Below, one piece after another: positions 16,190 to 25,617 of a stretch of DNA of 64,000 bases. Both the position numbers and the translations under genes were made by a program. Numbering within the stretch: position 1 is the first letter of the stretch; every line of letters starts with the position of its first letter. The DNA comes from CAVQFO01 sp963711725 (lineage in GTDB: Bacteria; Pseudomonadota; Gammaproteobacteria; Nitrococcales; Aquisalimonadaceae). The stretch spans positions 10,446 to 74,445 of the forward strand of contig CAVQFO010000033.1 of assembly GCA_963711725.1 (NCBI GenBank). Reading direction: 5' to 3'. Below the pieces are notes generated by a model that was given only the letters and a program-made list of their open reading frames with translations, had not been told where the DNA came from and searched no databases.

Positions 16190-17884
16190 ATGACCGTACG
16201 ACACATCAGCAACCCCATCCGTCTGGTCCAGGAGGAAATCCAGCAGGCCCTCGAAGAGGCCGCCGGTTATCTGGACGCCTACGAAGACAACGAGGATGCG
16301 GCGCCGCCATGGGGTAACTGCCGCGATCTCCTGGAACAGGTCCGCGGCGCGCTGATCATGATCGACCTCCAGGGCGCGATCCGGCTCTGCGACGAGGCCA
16401 TCGCCCTGACCGATGCGCTGGAGAACAACACCGCGCTGTCCCGGGAACATGGCCTGGATCTGTTGATGCACGGCATGCTGCTGATCCCCCGCTACGTCTA
16501 CCAGGCGCGCCAGCACCAGCGGGAGCTTCCGGAAACGCTGCTGCCCATGATCAATGCCCTGCGCGGACTGCGGCGCGTGGTATTCCTCCCCGATTACCAG
16601 TTCTTCGAAATCGACCCGGGCCGCTTCGAGCTGCCCGCGCCGCTGACGGACAAGGGGCCTTCGGCCGACCTGGAACAAAGCGCCCGCCGCTTGCGGCACA
16701 TGTACCAACTCGGGCTGTTGGGGCTGTTCCGCAACCCGCTCTCCACGGTTCACGCCAAGGAAATTCAGCGGGCCTTGCGCCGGCTGGCCAGCCTGTGCGG
16801 CGACAGCGCCCACGGCCGCTGGTTCGGCGTCGCCGCGGAAGTGGTGGACGAAGTCGTCCGGGAGTCGAGCATGGTCTCGCCCTCCATGCGGCTCACCCTG
16901 GGCCGGCTGGATTTCCAGATCCGCCAACTGGTACGCCAGGGCAGCCGCGTGGCCACCGAGCAGCCCCCGGAGTTCCTGCGTCGCGCCCTGCTCTATTATG
17001 TAGCCGCCTGCGAATCCGACGGCACGCCGCTGGCTGAACTCCGGGATCGCCTGGATCTGGTTTCCGCCATCACCCCGGAAGAAATCGTGGACGCCGAACG
17101 GCAATCCATGGCGGCGCCGGACGAGACCGTCATGGAAGCGGTGGGCAAGGCCATGGGCGAAGAGCTGGACAAACTCAAGGCCAACATCGAGAACTTCAGC
17201 CGTCTCAGCAGCATCACGGAAACCGAGCGGGCCGACCTGGTCGAGCGCATGCACGACCTGGCCCACACCCTGACCCTGATCGGCCTGTCCGAGGCGGCGG
17301 CGAACATGAAACGCCAGGTCACCCGCCTTCAATCCCTGCCCGGCACGGCCGAGCCCCGCCGCATCCAGGAGCTGATGGCCGAACTCGCCGACGCCCTGTC
17401 TTGGATCGAGGAGAACGTACAGGGCCTGGGTGCGATCCGTCCCCGCACCGCGCCCGAGCGCCGGGTGCCCCGGCTCCTGGCCGCGGAGCATCAGGTGATC
17501 GAGGAATGCAATCGCAACCTGGGGCAGGTGCGCGGCGTCCTGGAATACTTCAACGGCGATCTCGACAACGGCAGCGAACTCTCCACCGCGGGCACACCGC
17601 TGGACGAAGCCCGGGGCAGTCTCGTCATCCTGGGCCATTCACGGGCGGCCGCGATCCTCGAGCGGGCGCGGCGGGAAATCGACCGGCTTCCGCCGGACCA
17701 GGAACAGGCCGAAGATCGACTGATACTGATCGCCGACGCGCTGGCGGCGGTCCAATGGTATCTGGAAGGCATGCTGGAAGATGGAGAAGCCAGCGACGAC
17801 GTGCTCAAGCTGGCCGAGGAAAGCATGAGCGCATTAGGCCACGGCCGGGCCAAGAGCGTGGAGATCCCCGCCACCGACGGCTGA
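16190..17884 (+). CDS. fimL: FimL-like protein (ChpA N-terminal-type Hpt/scaffold protein)
   Basis: A 564-residue, almost wholly helical protein that matches FimL in length (562 residues in Pseudomonas aeruginosa) and in its Hpt-like four-helix pattern. Recognisable segments are EEIQQALEEAAGYLDAYEDN, VRGALIMIDLQGAIRLCDEA and, in a later repeat, LDEARGSLVILGHSRAAAIL. Phosphorylatable His residues are not evident at Hpt positions, as known for FimL. FimL promotes cAMP-dependent twitching motility through the Pil-Chp system. The ATG at 16190 gives the FimL start; the frame is open further upstream without homology. No pil genes are adjacent, so the call rests on family resemblance. Confidence 0.75.
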   Translation: MTVRHISNPIRLVQEEIQQALEEAAGYLDAYEDNEDAAPPWGNCRDLLEQVRGALIMIDLQGAIRLCDEAIALTDALENNTALSREHGLDLLMHGMLLIPRYVYQARQHQRELPETLLPMINALRGLRRVVFLPDYQFFEIDPGRFELPAPLTDKGPSADLEQSARRLRHMYQLGLLGLFRNPLSTVHAKEIQRALRRLASLCGDSAHGRWFGVAAEVVDEVVRESSMVSPSMRLTLGRLDFQIRQLVRQGSRVATEQPPEFLRRALLYYVAACESDGTPLAELRDRLDLVSAITPEEIVDAERQSMAAPDETVMEAVGKAMGEELDKLKANIENFSRLSSITETERADLVERMHDLAHTLTLIGLSEAAANMKRQVTRLQSLPGTAEPRRIQELMAELADALSWIEENVQGLGAIRPRTAPERRVPRLLAAEHQVIEECNRNLGQVRGVLEYFNGDLDNGSELSTAGTPLDEARGSLVILGHSRAAAILERARREIDRLPPDQEQAEDRLILIADALAAVQWYLEGMLEDGEASDDVLKLAEESMSALGHGRAKSVEIPATDG

Positions 17885-17896
17885 TCTCCGGGGGAA

Positions 17897-18649
17897 TCAG
17901 GCCTCCGGAAACGCGGCCTTCACCAGCGCCGGAAGGACATCGCCGGCACAGCCCCGCCAGGATGCCGTGCAGTGGGGCGTCAAGGGTGTCTCCCGGGGGT
18001 TGACCTCGAACACGGGCACACCCGCCCGCAATGCCTCGTAGGGCAGCGACGCGGCCGGCTGAACCAGACTGGATGTACCCACGCTGAGCACCAGGTCCGC
18101 CTCGCACACGGAGATGAAGGCTTGCCGAAGGGCCTGCTCGGGCAGCATTTCCCCGAACCACACCACATCGGGGCGCAGCGGCGAACCGCAATCCGGGCAA
18201 TGGGGCGGATGGCCCTCGTCGCCGGGTGCGGCCTCCACGGGCTTGCGCTCCTCGATGCACAGGTTGCGATGGATGTTGCCGTGCAGTTCGATGACGTTGG
18301 CGCTGCCGGCGGCCTGATGCAGGCCGTCAACATTCTGGGTGACCACCAGCAGTCCGGGCACTTGGCGCTCCCACACCGCCAGGGCCCGGTGCCCCGCATT
18401 CGGCTTCGCGGCGCTCACCAGCTCCCGCCGCCACTGATACCAGTCCCAGACGAGCGCGGGGTTGCGGGCGTAGGCTTCGGGCGTGGCAAGCTCCTGAGGG
18501 TCGTAATGCTCCCATAGCCCGGTCTGCGCATCCCGGAAGGTCGGAACCCCGCTTTCGGCGGACACCCCCGCTCCGGTCAACACGACCACGCGGCGCGCCT
18601 CCCGCATCACGGCGGCGTGCTCGCCCACATCCACCTCACCCATGCTCAC
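17897..18649 (-). CDS. cobB: NAD-dependent protein deacylase, Sir2 family
   Basis: A 250-residue sirtuin. The NAD fold shows VLTGAGVSAESGVPTFRD, TQNVDGLHQAAGS and the catalytic His in ELHGNIHRN. The YxxR motif of class III desuccinylases appears as YQWRRE (near residue 70). LRPDVVWFGEMLP and SVGTSSLVQPAA follow. In the zinc region only one Cys is obvious in the first half (LCIEERKP) while CPDC is intact in the second, so zinc binding may be altered. It removes acyl groups from lysines using NAD. It is convergent with fimL, 12 bases away, and divergent from serB. Confidence 0.92.
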   Translation of the reverse strand: MSMGEVDVGEHAAVMREARRVVVLTGAGVSAESGVPTFRDAQTGLWEHYDPQELATPEAYARNPALVWDWYQWRRELVSAAKPNAGHRALAVWERQVPGLLVVTQNVDGLHQAAGSANVIELHGNIHRNLCIEERKPVEAAPGDEGHPPHCPDCGSPLRPDVVWFGEMLPEQALRQAFISVCEADLVLSVGTSSLVQPAASLPYEALRAGVPVFEVNPRETPLTPHCTASWRGCAGDVLPALVKAAFPEA

Positions 18650-18750
18650 TCCCGTTCTTCGTTTAGTTCTTCAGTGCCCGACACTCCCATTCCCTCGGGA
18701 ATCGCATACAATGGGCGGCCCAGCGACCCAGCCAGCAACCAGGGCCATCC

Positions 18751-19965
18751 ATGAGCGAGATCATCCTCATCAATGTTTCCGGCCAGGACAAGCCCGGCCT
18801 GACGTCCTCCCTGATGAGCATACTCTCCGAGTATAACGTGGGCATTCTGGACATTGGCCAGGCCATGATTCACGACACTTTGTCGTTGGGCATGCTGGTG
18901 GAGATCCCCGATCACGAAAAGCTTTCCCCCGTACTCAAGGACGTGCTCTTCCACATCCACCACCTGGACATGCGGGTACGATTCACGCCCATCTCCGAGG
19001 AGCAGTACGAGAGCTGGGTCCGCGGCGAGGAACAACCCCGCTACATCATCACGCTGCTGGGGCGGCGTGTCACCGCCGAACAGATCTCGCGGATCGCCCG
19101 CGTAATTAGCGAAAACGACCTCAATATCGAGGATATCGTGCGGCTGTCCGGCCGCGCGCCGCTGCACAAGGGCGGCGAAAACAGCCGCGCCTGCATCGAA
19201 CTCTCCCTCCGCGGCCAGCCGCTGGACCTGGATGCCATGAAGCAGGAATTCATGGGCATCTCGCAGGAACTGGGGGTGGACATCAGCTTCCAGGAAGACA
19301 ACGTCTTCCGCCGCAATCGCCGCCTGGTGGTTTTCGACATGGACTCCACCCTGATTCAGCAGGAGGTGATCGATGAACTGGCCAAGCGCGCGGGCGTGGG
19401 CGACGAAGTCAGCCGTGTCACCGAGGCGGCCATGCGCGGCGAGCTGGATTTCCGCGAAAGCCTGCGCAAGCGCGTGGCGTTGCTGGCCGGACTGGACGAG
19501 TCCGTGCTCTCCGAAACCGCTGCCGAACTGTCCCTGACGGAAGGCGCTGAGCGGCTTATCCGGACGCTCAAGACCTTTGGCTACAAGACAGGCATTCTCT
19601 CCGGCGGCTTCGGCTACTTCGGCCGGTTCCTGAAGGAACGGCTGGGCGTGGACTACGTGTTCGCCAATGAACTGGAAATTCAGGACGGCAAACTGACCGG
19701 CCAGGTTGCCGGCGAAATCGTGGACGGCGAACGCAAGGCCCGGCTGCTGCGGGAAATCGCCGCCAAGGAAGGTCTGAACCTGGAGCAGGTAATCGCCGTG
19801 GGCGACGGCGCCAACGACCTTCCCATGCTGCGCATCGCGGGCCTGGGCATCGCCTTCCACGCCAAACCCCTGGTCAAGCGCAGCGCCCGCCAGTCCATAT
19901 CCACTCTGGGCCTGGATGGCATTCTCTACCTGATCGGCGTCAAGGACACGGACACCCCCGGCTAG
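18751..19965 (+). CDS. serB: Phosphoserine phosphatase SerB with N-terminal ACT-like domains
   Basis: A 404-residue protein. Two ACT-like regulatory regions (about 1-75, INVSGQDKPGLTSSLMSIL, and about 90-180) precede a HAD phosphatase. The catalytic motif is VFDMDSTLIQQEVIDELA (D196, D198), followed by ILSGGFGYF, a Lys in the DGERKARLL region, and VIAVGDGANDLPMLRIAGLG. It catalyses the last step of serine synthesis. The two-domain ACT form is typical of Pseudomonas-type SerB and suggests amino-acid feedback. An inverted repeat follows the gene. Confidence 0.95.
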   Translation: MSEIILINVSGQDKPGLTSSLMSILSEYNVGILDIGQAMIHDTLSLGMLVEIPDHEKLSPVLKDVLFHIHHLDMRVRFTPISEEQYESWVRGEEQPRYIITLLGRRVTAEQISRIARVISENDLNIEDIVRLSGRAPLHKGGENSRACIELSLRGQPLDLDAMKQEFMGISQELGVDISFQEDNVFRRNRRLVVFDMDSTLIQQEVIDELAKRAGVGDEVSRVTEAAMRGELDFRESLRKRVALLAGLDESVLSETAAELSLTEGAERLIRTLKTFGYKTGILSGGFGYFGRFLKERLGVDYVFANELEIQDGKLTGQVAGEIVDGERKARLLREIAAKEGLNLEQVIAVGDGANDLPMLRIAGLGIAFHAKPLVKRSARQSISTLGLDGILYLIGVKDTDTPG

Positions 19966-19992
19966 CCACCTTCGCCCTGGAGCAATTAAAAA

Positions 19993-20019
19993 GGGTCAAG
20001 GGGAAAATCCCCTTGACCC
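19993..20019. terminator. Inverted repeat downstream of serB
   Basis: GGGTCAAGGGG and CCCCTTGACCC form an 11-base-pair stem with a five-base loop, 28 bases after the serB stop. The A-run precedes the stem on the + strand (so the T-run is on the minus strand), hence it would work best leftward but can fold in both directions. Confidence 0.65.
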
Positions 20020-20452
20020 TCAGGAGGAGAGCCATGCCGGGTACGAGAGCGGTCCGGCACGACACTTGAGAGCCGCGCTGAAATCATTACCGCATCCCCG
20101 CCGCCTTCCGTTGCAACGAGTCGCGCGACCCTGGCTATTCAAGCACCGCCGTGTAAAGGGAACGTAAAAGCCAAACCGGGCGTGCCTTGCTCAAACACGC
20201 CTTTTGTCCGCCTTGGCGGGACGGCTATGATGATTGGGCGCGAGCCGGCGCACCAGGCAAAGGGGTTCTGGTTCACGTTCGGTTTATGGTAGTGACCTAC
20301 TCATAGGCGAAATCGCGCGCCTGCCCCCGGGGGAAGGGGCCGGATAGCGACTACAATAGATCAAACAGATGCCGTTCCCGGCGAGGTGACGTTGGAGGCG
20401 TACCCCGCCAGAATGATGCGAGCGGCCAACAAGAGCGATCACAAGAATTCGC
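20020..20452. other. Intergenic stretch without a supported gene
   Basis: About 430 bases between the serB hairpin and the BTAD regulator. Short open frames here show no coding character. It presumably contains the promoter of the 1306-residue regulator, but I see no convincing consensus boxes. Confidence 0.5.
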
Positions 20453-23400
20453 ATGTCGCGTTTGTCCATTTTTCTGTTCGGGGGGTTTCAAGCGCTCCTG
20501 GACAACGAACCCTTGACCGGCGTCTACGATCACGTGCGCGCGCTGCTGACGCTGTTGGCGGCGGAACCCCATCGCGTCCACCGGCGCGACGCCCTTGCGG
20601 AGCTCCTGTGGCCCAATGAGTCCGAGGAAGTAGCCCGCCGCAACCTCCGCCAGGCCCTGTCCCGTCTTCGAGGCGCCCTGGGTGATCGGGACCGGGATGT
20701 CCCCTTTCTGCTGGTGAACCGCAACACCGTGCAGTTCAACCGGCGTAGCCCCCACTATCTTGATGTAGCGGCGTTTCTCGAGTGTCGCCCCCAGGACGGA
20801 TCGGTGGAGGAAAGCCAGCTGACCCCGGCGGACCTGCCCTGGCTGGAGGAAGCCGCGGCCCTCTATCGAGGACACTTCCTGGATCAGTTCTATCTGCCGG
20901 ACAATCTGGCCTTCGACCAGTGGATCACCGGCAAGCGCGAGGAATACAAGCACGAGGCCCTAACCTATCTGCGGGCTCTGGCCCGCCATCACACCGTCAC
21001 CGGAAATCTGCAGAAAGCCATTGCCGCCGCCCGCCGCCAGATCGAGCTGGAGCCCTGGCTGGAGAGCGCCCACCGGCAATTGATGGAACTGCTGGGCCGG
21101 TCCGGTCAGCGTGCCGCCGCTCTCGCCCAGTACAACACCTGCGAAGCGCTCCTCCAGGAAGAGCTGGGCATCGACCCCGAGCCCGAAACAGTTGCACTGC
21201 GCGATCGCATCATGGAAGGCCGGACGGAGGGTGAAACCCAGGTCGGCCTGCGGAGCTCCACAGACGCCTCCGGGCGGCGCCAGGTGACCGCGCTCTATTG
21301 CGGCCTGGAAGAGCCCGCCGGAATGGACCCGGAAGATCTACTCGACATCGTGCGCGGCCTGAAAGAGCGATGCGGCGAGCTGGCACATCGCTACGACGCT
21401 CATCTCGAACCGGGACACGGCGGCTCGCAATTGCTGGTTTTCGGCTATCCCCGCGCCCATGAGGACGACGCCCGCCGGGCGGTCCAGGCCGGACTCGAAA
21501 TGCTGGCGGAGACCCGCCGGCTGAATCAGAATCACGACCACCCCCTCACCGTTCGGGCCGGGGCCCACACCGGCTTGCTGGTTGCCGCCGGTGGCGATGG
21601 CGAGAGCGTGGATCTGCTGGGCGCGCCTATCAGCCTGGCGATGCAGTTGCGCTTCCTGGCCGGCGCCAACTCGCTCCTGATCAGCGCCGACACCCACCGC
21701 CTCGTCGAATCCCATTACGCCACACGGCCGCATGCCGTGTCCCAGCACGCCGAGATCGCGCCCGCCTTGCCCGCCAGCCACGTCCTGCGCGCGCATTCGT
21801 CCCGGCAGCGGCCGGAGTTTCCCCGCACCCGCAAGCTCACGCCCTTCGTGGGACGGGAGGCGGAGCTTCAACAGTTGCTGGACGCCTGGGGGCAATCCCG
21901 CGACGGCGACGGCCAGGCCGTGCAACTTGTGGGCGAGCCGGGCATGGGCAAGACCCGCCTGCTGCTGGCGTTCAAGAAGCAGATCGCGCACCAGCCGCAC
22001 ACGGTGCGCCAACTGCGCTGCCAACCGCACTATCAGGCCACGGCGCTGCAGCCGGTGATCGAACTGCTCTATCAGATCTGCGATTTCCGCAACAGCGACA
22101 GCAACGACACGAAGCGCACCAAGCTGTCCAGAACGCTGTCCCAGTATGACGTCGACGGCACCGCGTTCGATCTCCTGGCCGGCCTGCTGAACCTCGGAGG
22201 CGGTCAGCCCGCCGACGACAGCCTCGCCCCGTTTCAACGCAAGCGACAGACGCTGGACCTGATCGCCACGCTCCAGCGTCAGGCGGCCGAACACCAGCCC
22301 GTGGTCTGGATTGCCGAGGATCTGCAATGGGTGGACCCCTCCACGCTGGAACTCCTGAAGCTGATGAAGGACGGCCTCGCCGGCAGCCGGATCTTGATGT
22401 TGCTGACCTATCGACCGGCCTATCAACCTCCCTGGAGCGACATCCCCCAGATCCCGCTGACCCAGCTCGATCCGCAGGAGATCCGGCGGCTGGCCAGCCA
22501 CGTGGCCAACAGCCAGTCGCTGCCCGCCGAACTGTTGGCACAACTGGTGGATCGCACGGACGGCATACCTCTGTTCGTGGAAGAGCTGACCAAGACTCTG
22601 CTGGAGACACCGCTGCTCCGGGAAACGGATGAGGGCTACGCCCTGGTGGGCGATCTCTCCCAACTCGCCCTGCCGGCCACGCTACACGACTCGCTAATGG
22701 CTCGGCTGGACCGACTCGGCGGAGCGAAGCGCACGGCCCAACTGGCCGCCGTCATCGGTCGGGATTTCGCCTACGACGTGCTGACGGAAATATCGGACCT
22801 GGATGAATCCAGCCTCCAGGCCACCCTGCAACAGTTGGTGGACGCGGAATTGATCGATCGAAGGGAACGCGGGGCCGGCGCCTGGTTCAGCTTCAGGCAC
22901 GCTCTGATCCAGGAGACCGCCTACGAATCCCTGCTGCGCCGGGACCGGCAGGAGCTGCACAGCCGGCTCGCCGCGCTGCTCAGCGCCCGTCGCGCCGCCG
23001 GCGCCGAACTCCAGCCGGAATTGCTGGCCCAGCATTTCACGGCCGCCGGCCAGTACGACGAGGCCTTGGACTACTGGCTGTTGGCCGGCACCCAGGCCAG
23101 CCAGCAATCCGCCCACAGCGAGGCGGTCAGCCACTTCCGGCGCGGCCTGGAGGTTCTGGCCAAGGTTCCGGAAAACGCGAGCCGAAACAAGCGCGAGCTT
23201 TCGCTGCAGATCGGCCTGGGCATGCCGCTGATGCTCTCATCCGGACCGGTACCGGAGATGGAACAGGCCTACGCCCGCGCGTTGGAATTGAGCCAACGCA
23301 TCCCCAACAGCACCGACGTATTCCCGGCCATTCGGGGCCTGTACAGCTACTACGCCGGCCGCGCGGACTACCAGACCTCGGAGCGGCTGGCCTATCAACT

Positions 23401-24373
23401 TCTGGGTATCGCCAAGGAACAGGACAACGAGCAACTCCTGCTGGAAGCGCATCGCGCCCTGGGCACCACATTCCTGCTGCGCGGGGAACTCAACCCCGCC
23501 GCCCAGCACCTGCAACACAGCCTCGCCCTGTACCGACCGGAGCGGGACTACAACCTCGCCTTCCAGTACGGCATGGATCCGGGGCTGGCGGCGCTCACCC
23601 TGCTTTCGATCTTTGCCTGGACCCGCGGCTATCCCGATCACGCCCGGGAACAGGTCCTGGAAGCCCTGGCGGTGGCCCGGGAGCGGGATCACCCCTCCAG
23701 CATGGGCTGGGCCCTGAACATCGGTCTGATCGTGCTGCAGCTCTGTGGAGACGCCGAGGGCGTGCTGGAATTGTCCAAGGAGCTCAATGCCATGGCAGAG
23801 CGCCATCACATGCCCATGTGGACGCTTTGGAGCGGCATCATGCGAGACAAGGCCTTGGCCGAGCTGGGGCACAACGACGAGGCCATCGCCGTCATCCAGG
23901 AAGATTGCGCCCGCTACGACAAGGTCGGGGCTTCCATGGGCCGCCCCTACGCTTTCGCACTGTGGGCGGAAATCTGCCTGGAAGCCGGCCACCACGACGA
24001 CGGCTTGTCCGTAGTGACCGAAGCGCTGAGCTGGGTCAACAAACACAACGCCCGGCTTCACGAAGCCGAGCTGCACCGTCTCCAGGGCGAACTGCTTCTG
24101 GCCGCCGACGGCGCCGGGGCCGAGCAGGCGGAAGCAGCCTTCCAGCGCGCCCTCGCGCTTGCCCGCGCCCAGGGCTGCCGCTCGTTTGAGCTGCGCGCGG
24201 CCACAAGCATCTGCAGGCTCTGGCTCGGCGGACATAGACATGCGGAAGGGATCGAACTGCTGAGGGAGGTGTATTCCCGTTTCGACGAGGGCCTGGGCAC
24301 GCGAGACCTCCGGGAAGCCCGCGCACTGCTTGAACGCATCGCCTCCGGCCGACACACCGAATCATCGGCCTGA
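20453..24373 (+). CDS. Giant STAND regulator: BTAD winged helix, degenerate nucleotide cyclase, AAA/NACHT-type ATPase, TPR
   Basis: A 1306-residue protein. Residues about 1-95 form a winged helix (LSIFLFGGFQALLDNEPL, RRNLRQALSRLRGALGD). Residues 100-245 form a bacterial transcriptional activation domain ending QEELGIDPEPETVALRDR. Residues 270-425 resemble a class III adenylate cyclase (VFGYPRAHEDDARRAVQAG, VRAGAHTGLLVAAGG), but the two metal Asp positions read CGLEE and GHGGSQ, so catalysis is doubtful. A STAND ATPase follows at about 463 with Walker A GEPGMGKTR (about 493) and Walker B VVWIAEDLQWVDPSTLELL (about 616). TPR-like repeats run from about 880 to the end. Such proteins are ATP-dependent switches that bind DNA after ligand sensing. 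The gene stands alone and is convergent with the hydrolase. Confidence 0.87.
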   Translation: MSRLSIFLFGGFQALLDNEPLTGVYDHVRALLTLLAAEPHRVHRRDALAELLWPNESEEVARRNLRQALSRLRGALGDRDRDVPFLLVNRNTVQFNRRSPHYLDVAAFLECRPQDGSVEESQLTPADLPWLEEAAALYRGHFLDQFYLPDNLAFDQWITGKREEYKHEALTYLRALARHHTVTGNLQKAIAAARRQIELEPWLESAHRQLMELLGRSGQRAAALAQYNTCEALLQEELGIDPEPETVALRDRIMEGRTEGETQVGLRSSTDASGRRQVTALYCGLEEPAGMDPEDLLDIVRGLKERCGELAHRYDAHLEPGHGGSQLLVFGYPRAHEDDARRAVQAGLEMLAETRRLNQNHDHPLTVRAGAHTGLLVAAGGDGESVDLLGAPISLAMQLRFLAGANSLLISADTHRLVESHYATRPHAVSQHAEIAPALPASHVLRAHSSRQRPEFPRTRKLTPFVGREAELQQLLDAWGQSRDGDGQAVQLVGEPGMGKTRLLLAFKKQIAHQPHTVRQLRCQPHYQATALQPVIELLYQICDFRNSDSNDTKRTKLSRTLSQYDVDGTAFDLLAGLLNLGGGQPADDSLAPFQRKRQTLDLIATLQRQAAEHQPVVWIAEDLQWVDPSTLELLKLMKDGLAGSRILMLLTYRPAYQPPWSDIPQIPLTQLDPQEIRRLASHVANSQSLPAELLAQLVDRTDGIPLFVEELTKTLLETPLLRETDEGYALVGDLSQLALPATLHDSLMARLDRLGGAKRTAQLAAVIGRDFAYDVLTEISDLDESSLQATLQQLVDAELIDRRERGAGAWFSFRHALIQETAYESLLRRDRQELHSRLAALLSARRAAGAELQPELLAQHFTAAGQYDEALDYWLLAGTQASQQSAHSEAVSHFRRGLEVLAKVPENASRNKRELSLQIGLGMPLMLSSGPVPEMEQAYARALELSQRIPNSTDVFPAIRGLYSYYAGRADYQTSERLAYQLLGIAKEQDNEQLLLEAHRALGTTFLLRGELNPAAQHLQHSLALYRPERDYNLAFQYGMDPGLAALTLLSIFAWTRGYPDHAREQVLEALAVARERDHPSSMGWALNIGLIVLQLCGDAEGVLELSKELNAMAERHHMPMWTLWSGIMRDKALAELGHNDEAIAVIQEDCARYDKVGASMGRPYAFALWAEICLEAGHHDDGLSVVTEALSWVNKHNARLHEAELHRLQGELLLAADGAGAEQAEAAFQRALALARAQGCRSFELRAATSICRLWLGGHRHAEGIELLREVYSRFDEGLGTRDLREARALLERIASGRHTESSA

Positions 24374-24513
24374 CCTGAAACAACGGTCCAAGCGCGCTTT
24401 TCCTCAATTCGAGATCATTCCACGCGGCCCCGATTGGGAGATCTCACCAAAGCACGGCAGGCTTGTGAGACCTCGACGCCCGGTCGCGCTGTCTCGTCCA
24501 CGCTGTCACACCG

Positions 24514-24562
24514 GCGCAGGCGGGAATCGATGTTCTTGAGAAGATCGGATTCCCGCCTGCGC
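24514..24562. repeat. Inverted repeat between convergent genes
   Basis: GCGCAGGCGGGAATC (24514-24528) and its exact complement GATTCCCGCCTGCGC (24548-24562) flank a 19-base loop, midway between the convergent ends of the STAND regulator and the hydrolase. There is no T-run; it may be an interspersed repeat acting as a bidirectional transcription barrier. Confidence 0.65.
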
Positions 24563-24593
24563 GGATATGATGAGGGGGCCTAAACGCCGGGGT

Positions 24594-25394
24594 TCAAACG
24601 CTCTTGGACCGCAACCATTCGATGACGCGGTCGGCGCACTCCTCCCAGCCCGGCTCCAGCATGAACATATGGCCGTGGCCGGGAAACTCGATGAAATCCG
24701 TCTTGTGGAGCGCGGCGATCTCCTTTTCCATGGCCAGCACCGTGGTGTGATCTTCGGTACCGCCGCATGTCAGCAAGGGAAACTCCACGGCGGAAAGATC
24801 CGCCTCGATGGTGCCCTTGAGCACTTCGATGCCGACGGTGGCCGATTCCGGCACCATGCGGTCGGAAAGCTCCTGCTGACGTTCCGGCTCCACCTTGTTC
24901 AACACGGCCGCCCGGTTGACCTTGAAGCCCGGTTTCAAGGCCTTCTTGCGTGCCATGGCGGGCAGGGAACGCAGGATGTGGAGCAGGAACCATATGTTGA
25001 AGGGCGGATTCTGGAACTTGACGCCGCTGACGGGCGCCGACGAAGCGAATATGGCGGCCTTGAGGGGCATCTCCGCTGCCAACATCTGAGCGACGGCGCC
25101 GCCCATGGAGTGGCCCACCAGCACCACGTCGCCGCCCAACTCACGCGCGACGCCCCGAACGTCTTCCACGTAGTCGGCCATGGTCACCTTGCCGAGCTCC
25201 GGCAACTCCGGATTTGGGTGATGGCCGCGCAGATTCACGGCGTAGCAGTCGTAACCCGCCGCCGCGAACCGATGCATGAAGTGCTCCCAATACCACGATC
25301 CGCCACTGGAACCGTGGATGAATAAAATCTTGGCCCCCTCACCGGCAACGTGGTCAACGTATAGCCCGTTGATTTTTCTGGTTTCAAGCGGCAT
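24594..25394 (-). CDS. Alpha/beta hydrolase (lysophospholipase/esterase-like)
   Basis: A 266-residue alpha/beta hydrolase. Oxyanion segment FIHGSSGGSWYWEHF, nucleophile elbow LVGHSMGGAVAQ, acid in CGGTEDHTTV and catalytic His in EFPGHGHMFML can be placed. The cap is short and hydrophobic (FNIWFLLHILRSLPA). The substrate is unknown; it is probably a cytoplasmic carboxylesterase. The ATG at 25394 is chosen because GGGAGG lies ten bases upstream; the open frame begins seven codons earlier, with that ribosome-binding site inside it. The promoter must lie in 25395-25550, back-to-back with the sigma-54-like promoter of the small gene to the right. Confidence 0.85.
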   Translation of the reverse strand: MPLETRKINGLYVDHVAGEGAKILFIHGSSGGSWYWEHFMHRFAAAGYDCYAVNLRGHHPNPELPELGKVTMADYVEDVRGVARELGGDVVLVGHSMGGAVAQMLAAEMPLKAAIFASSAPVSGVKFQNPPFNIWFLLHILRSLPAMARKKALKPGFKVNRAAVLNKVEPERQQELSDRMVPESATVGIEVLKGTIEADLSAVEFPLLTCGGTEDHTTVLAMEKEIAALHKTDFIEFPGHGHMFMLEPGWEECADRVIEWLRSKSV

Positions 25395-25563
25395 GGATTC
25401 AGAACCTCCCGGCACGGCCTCGAAGGGCCGCTTTTGTTGTGTTTATTGTCAAATCGCGTCGCGGTACGACCGAATGCATCCTCCCCAGACATAACGCGGT
25501 CGTTCCGAGACCGCATCAATAGCAAGAATCCCCCCTATTGACAACGCGACCTGACACGATCGC

Positions 25564-25579
25564 TGGCATTGTTCCTGCA
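25564..25579 (+). promoter_or_regulatory. Sigma-54-like (-24/-12) promoter
   Basis: TGGCATTGTTCCTGCA matches TGGCAC-N5-TTGCA closely, with the invariant GG and GC separated by ten bases. It lies 38 bases upstream of an ATG that has a good ribosome-binding site (AAGGGGA at about 25604-25610). No enhancer-binding site was identified. Confidence 0.55.
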
Positions 25580-25617
25580 AGTAGCCTCCCGGGACCATGC
25601 AACCAAGGGGAACGACC

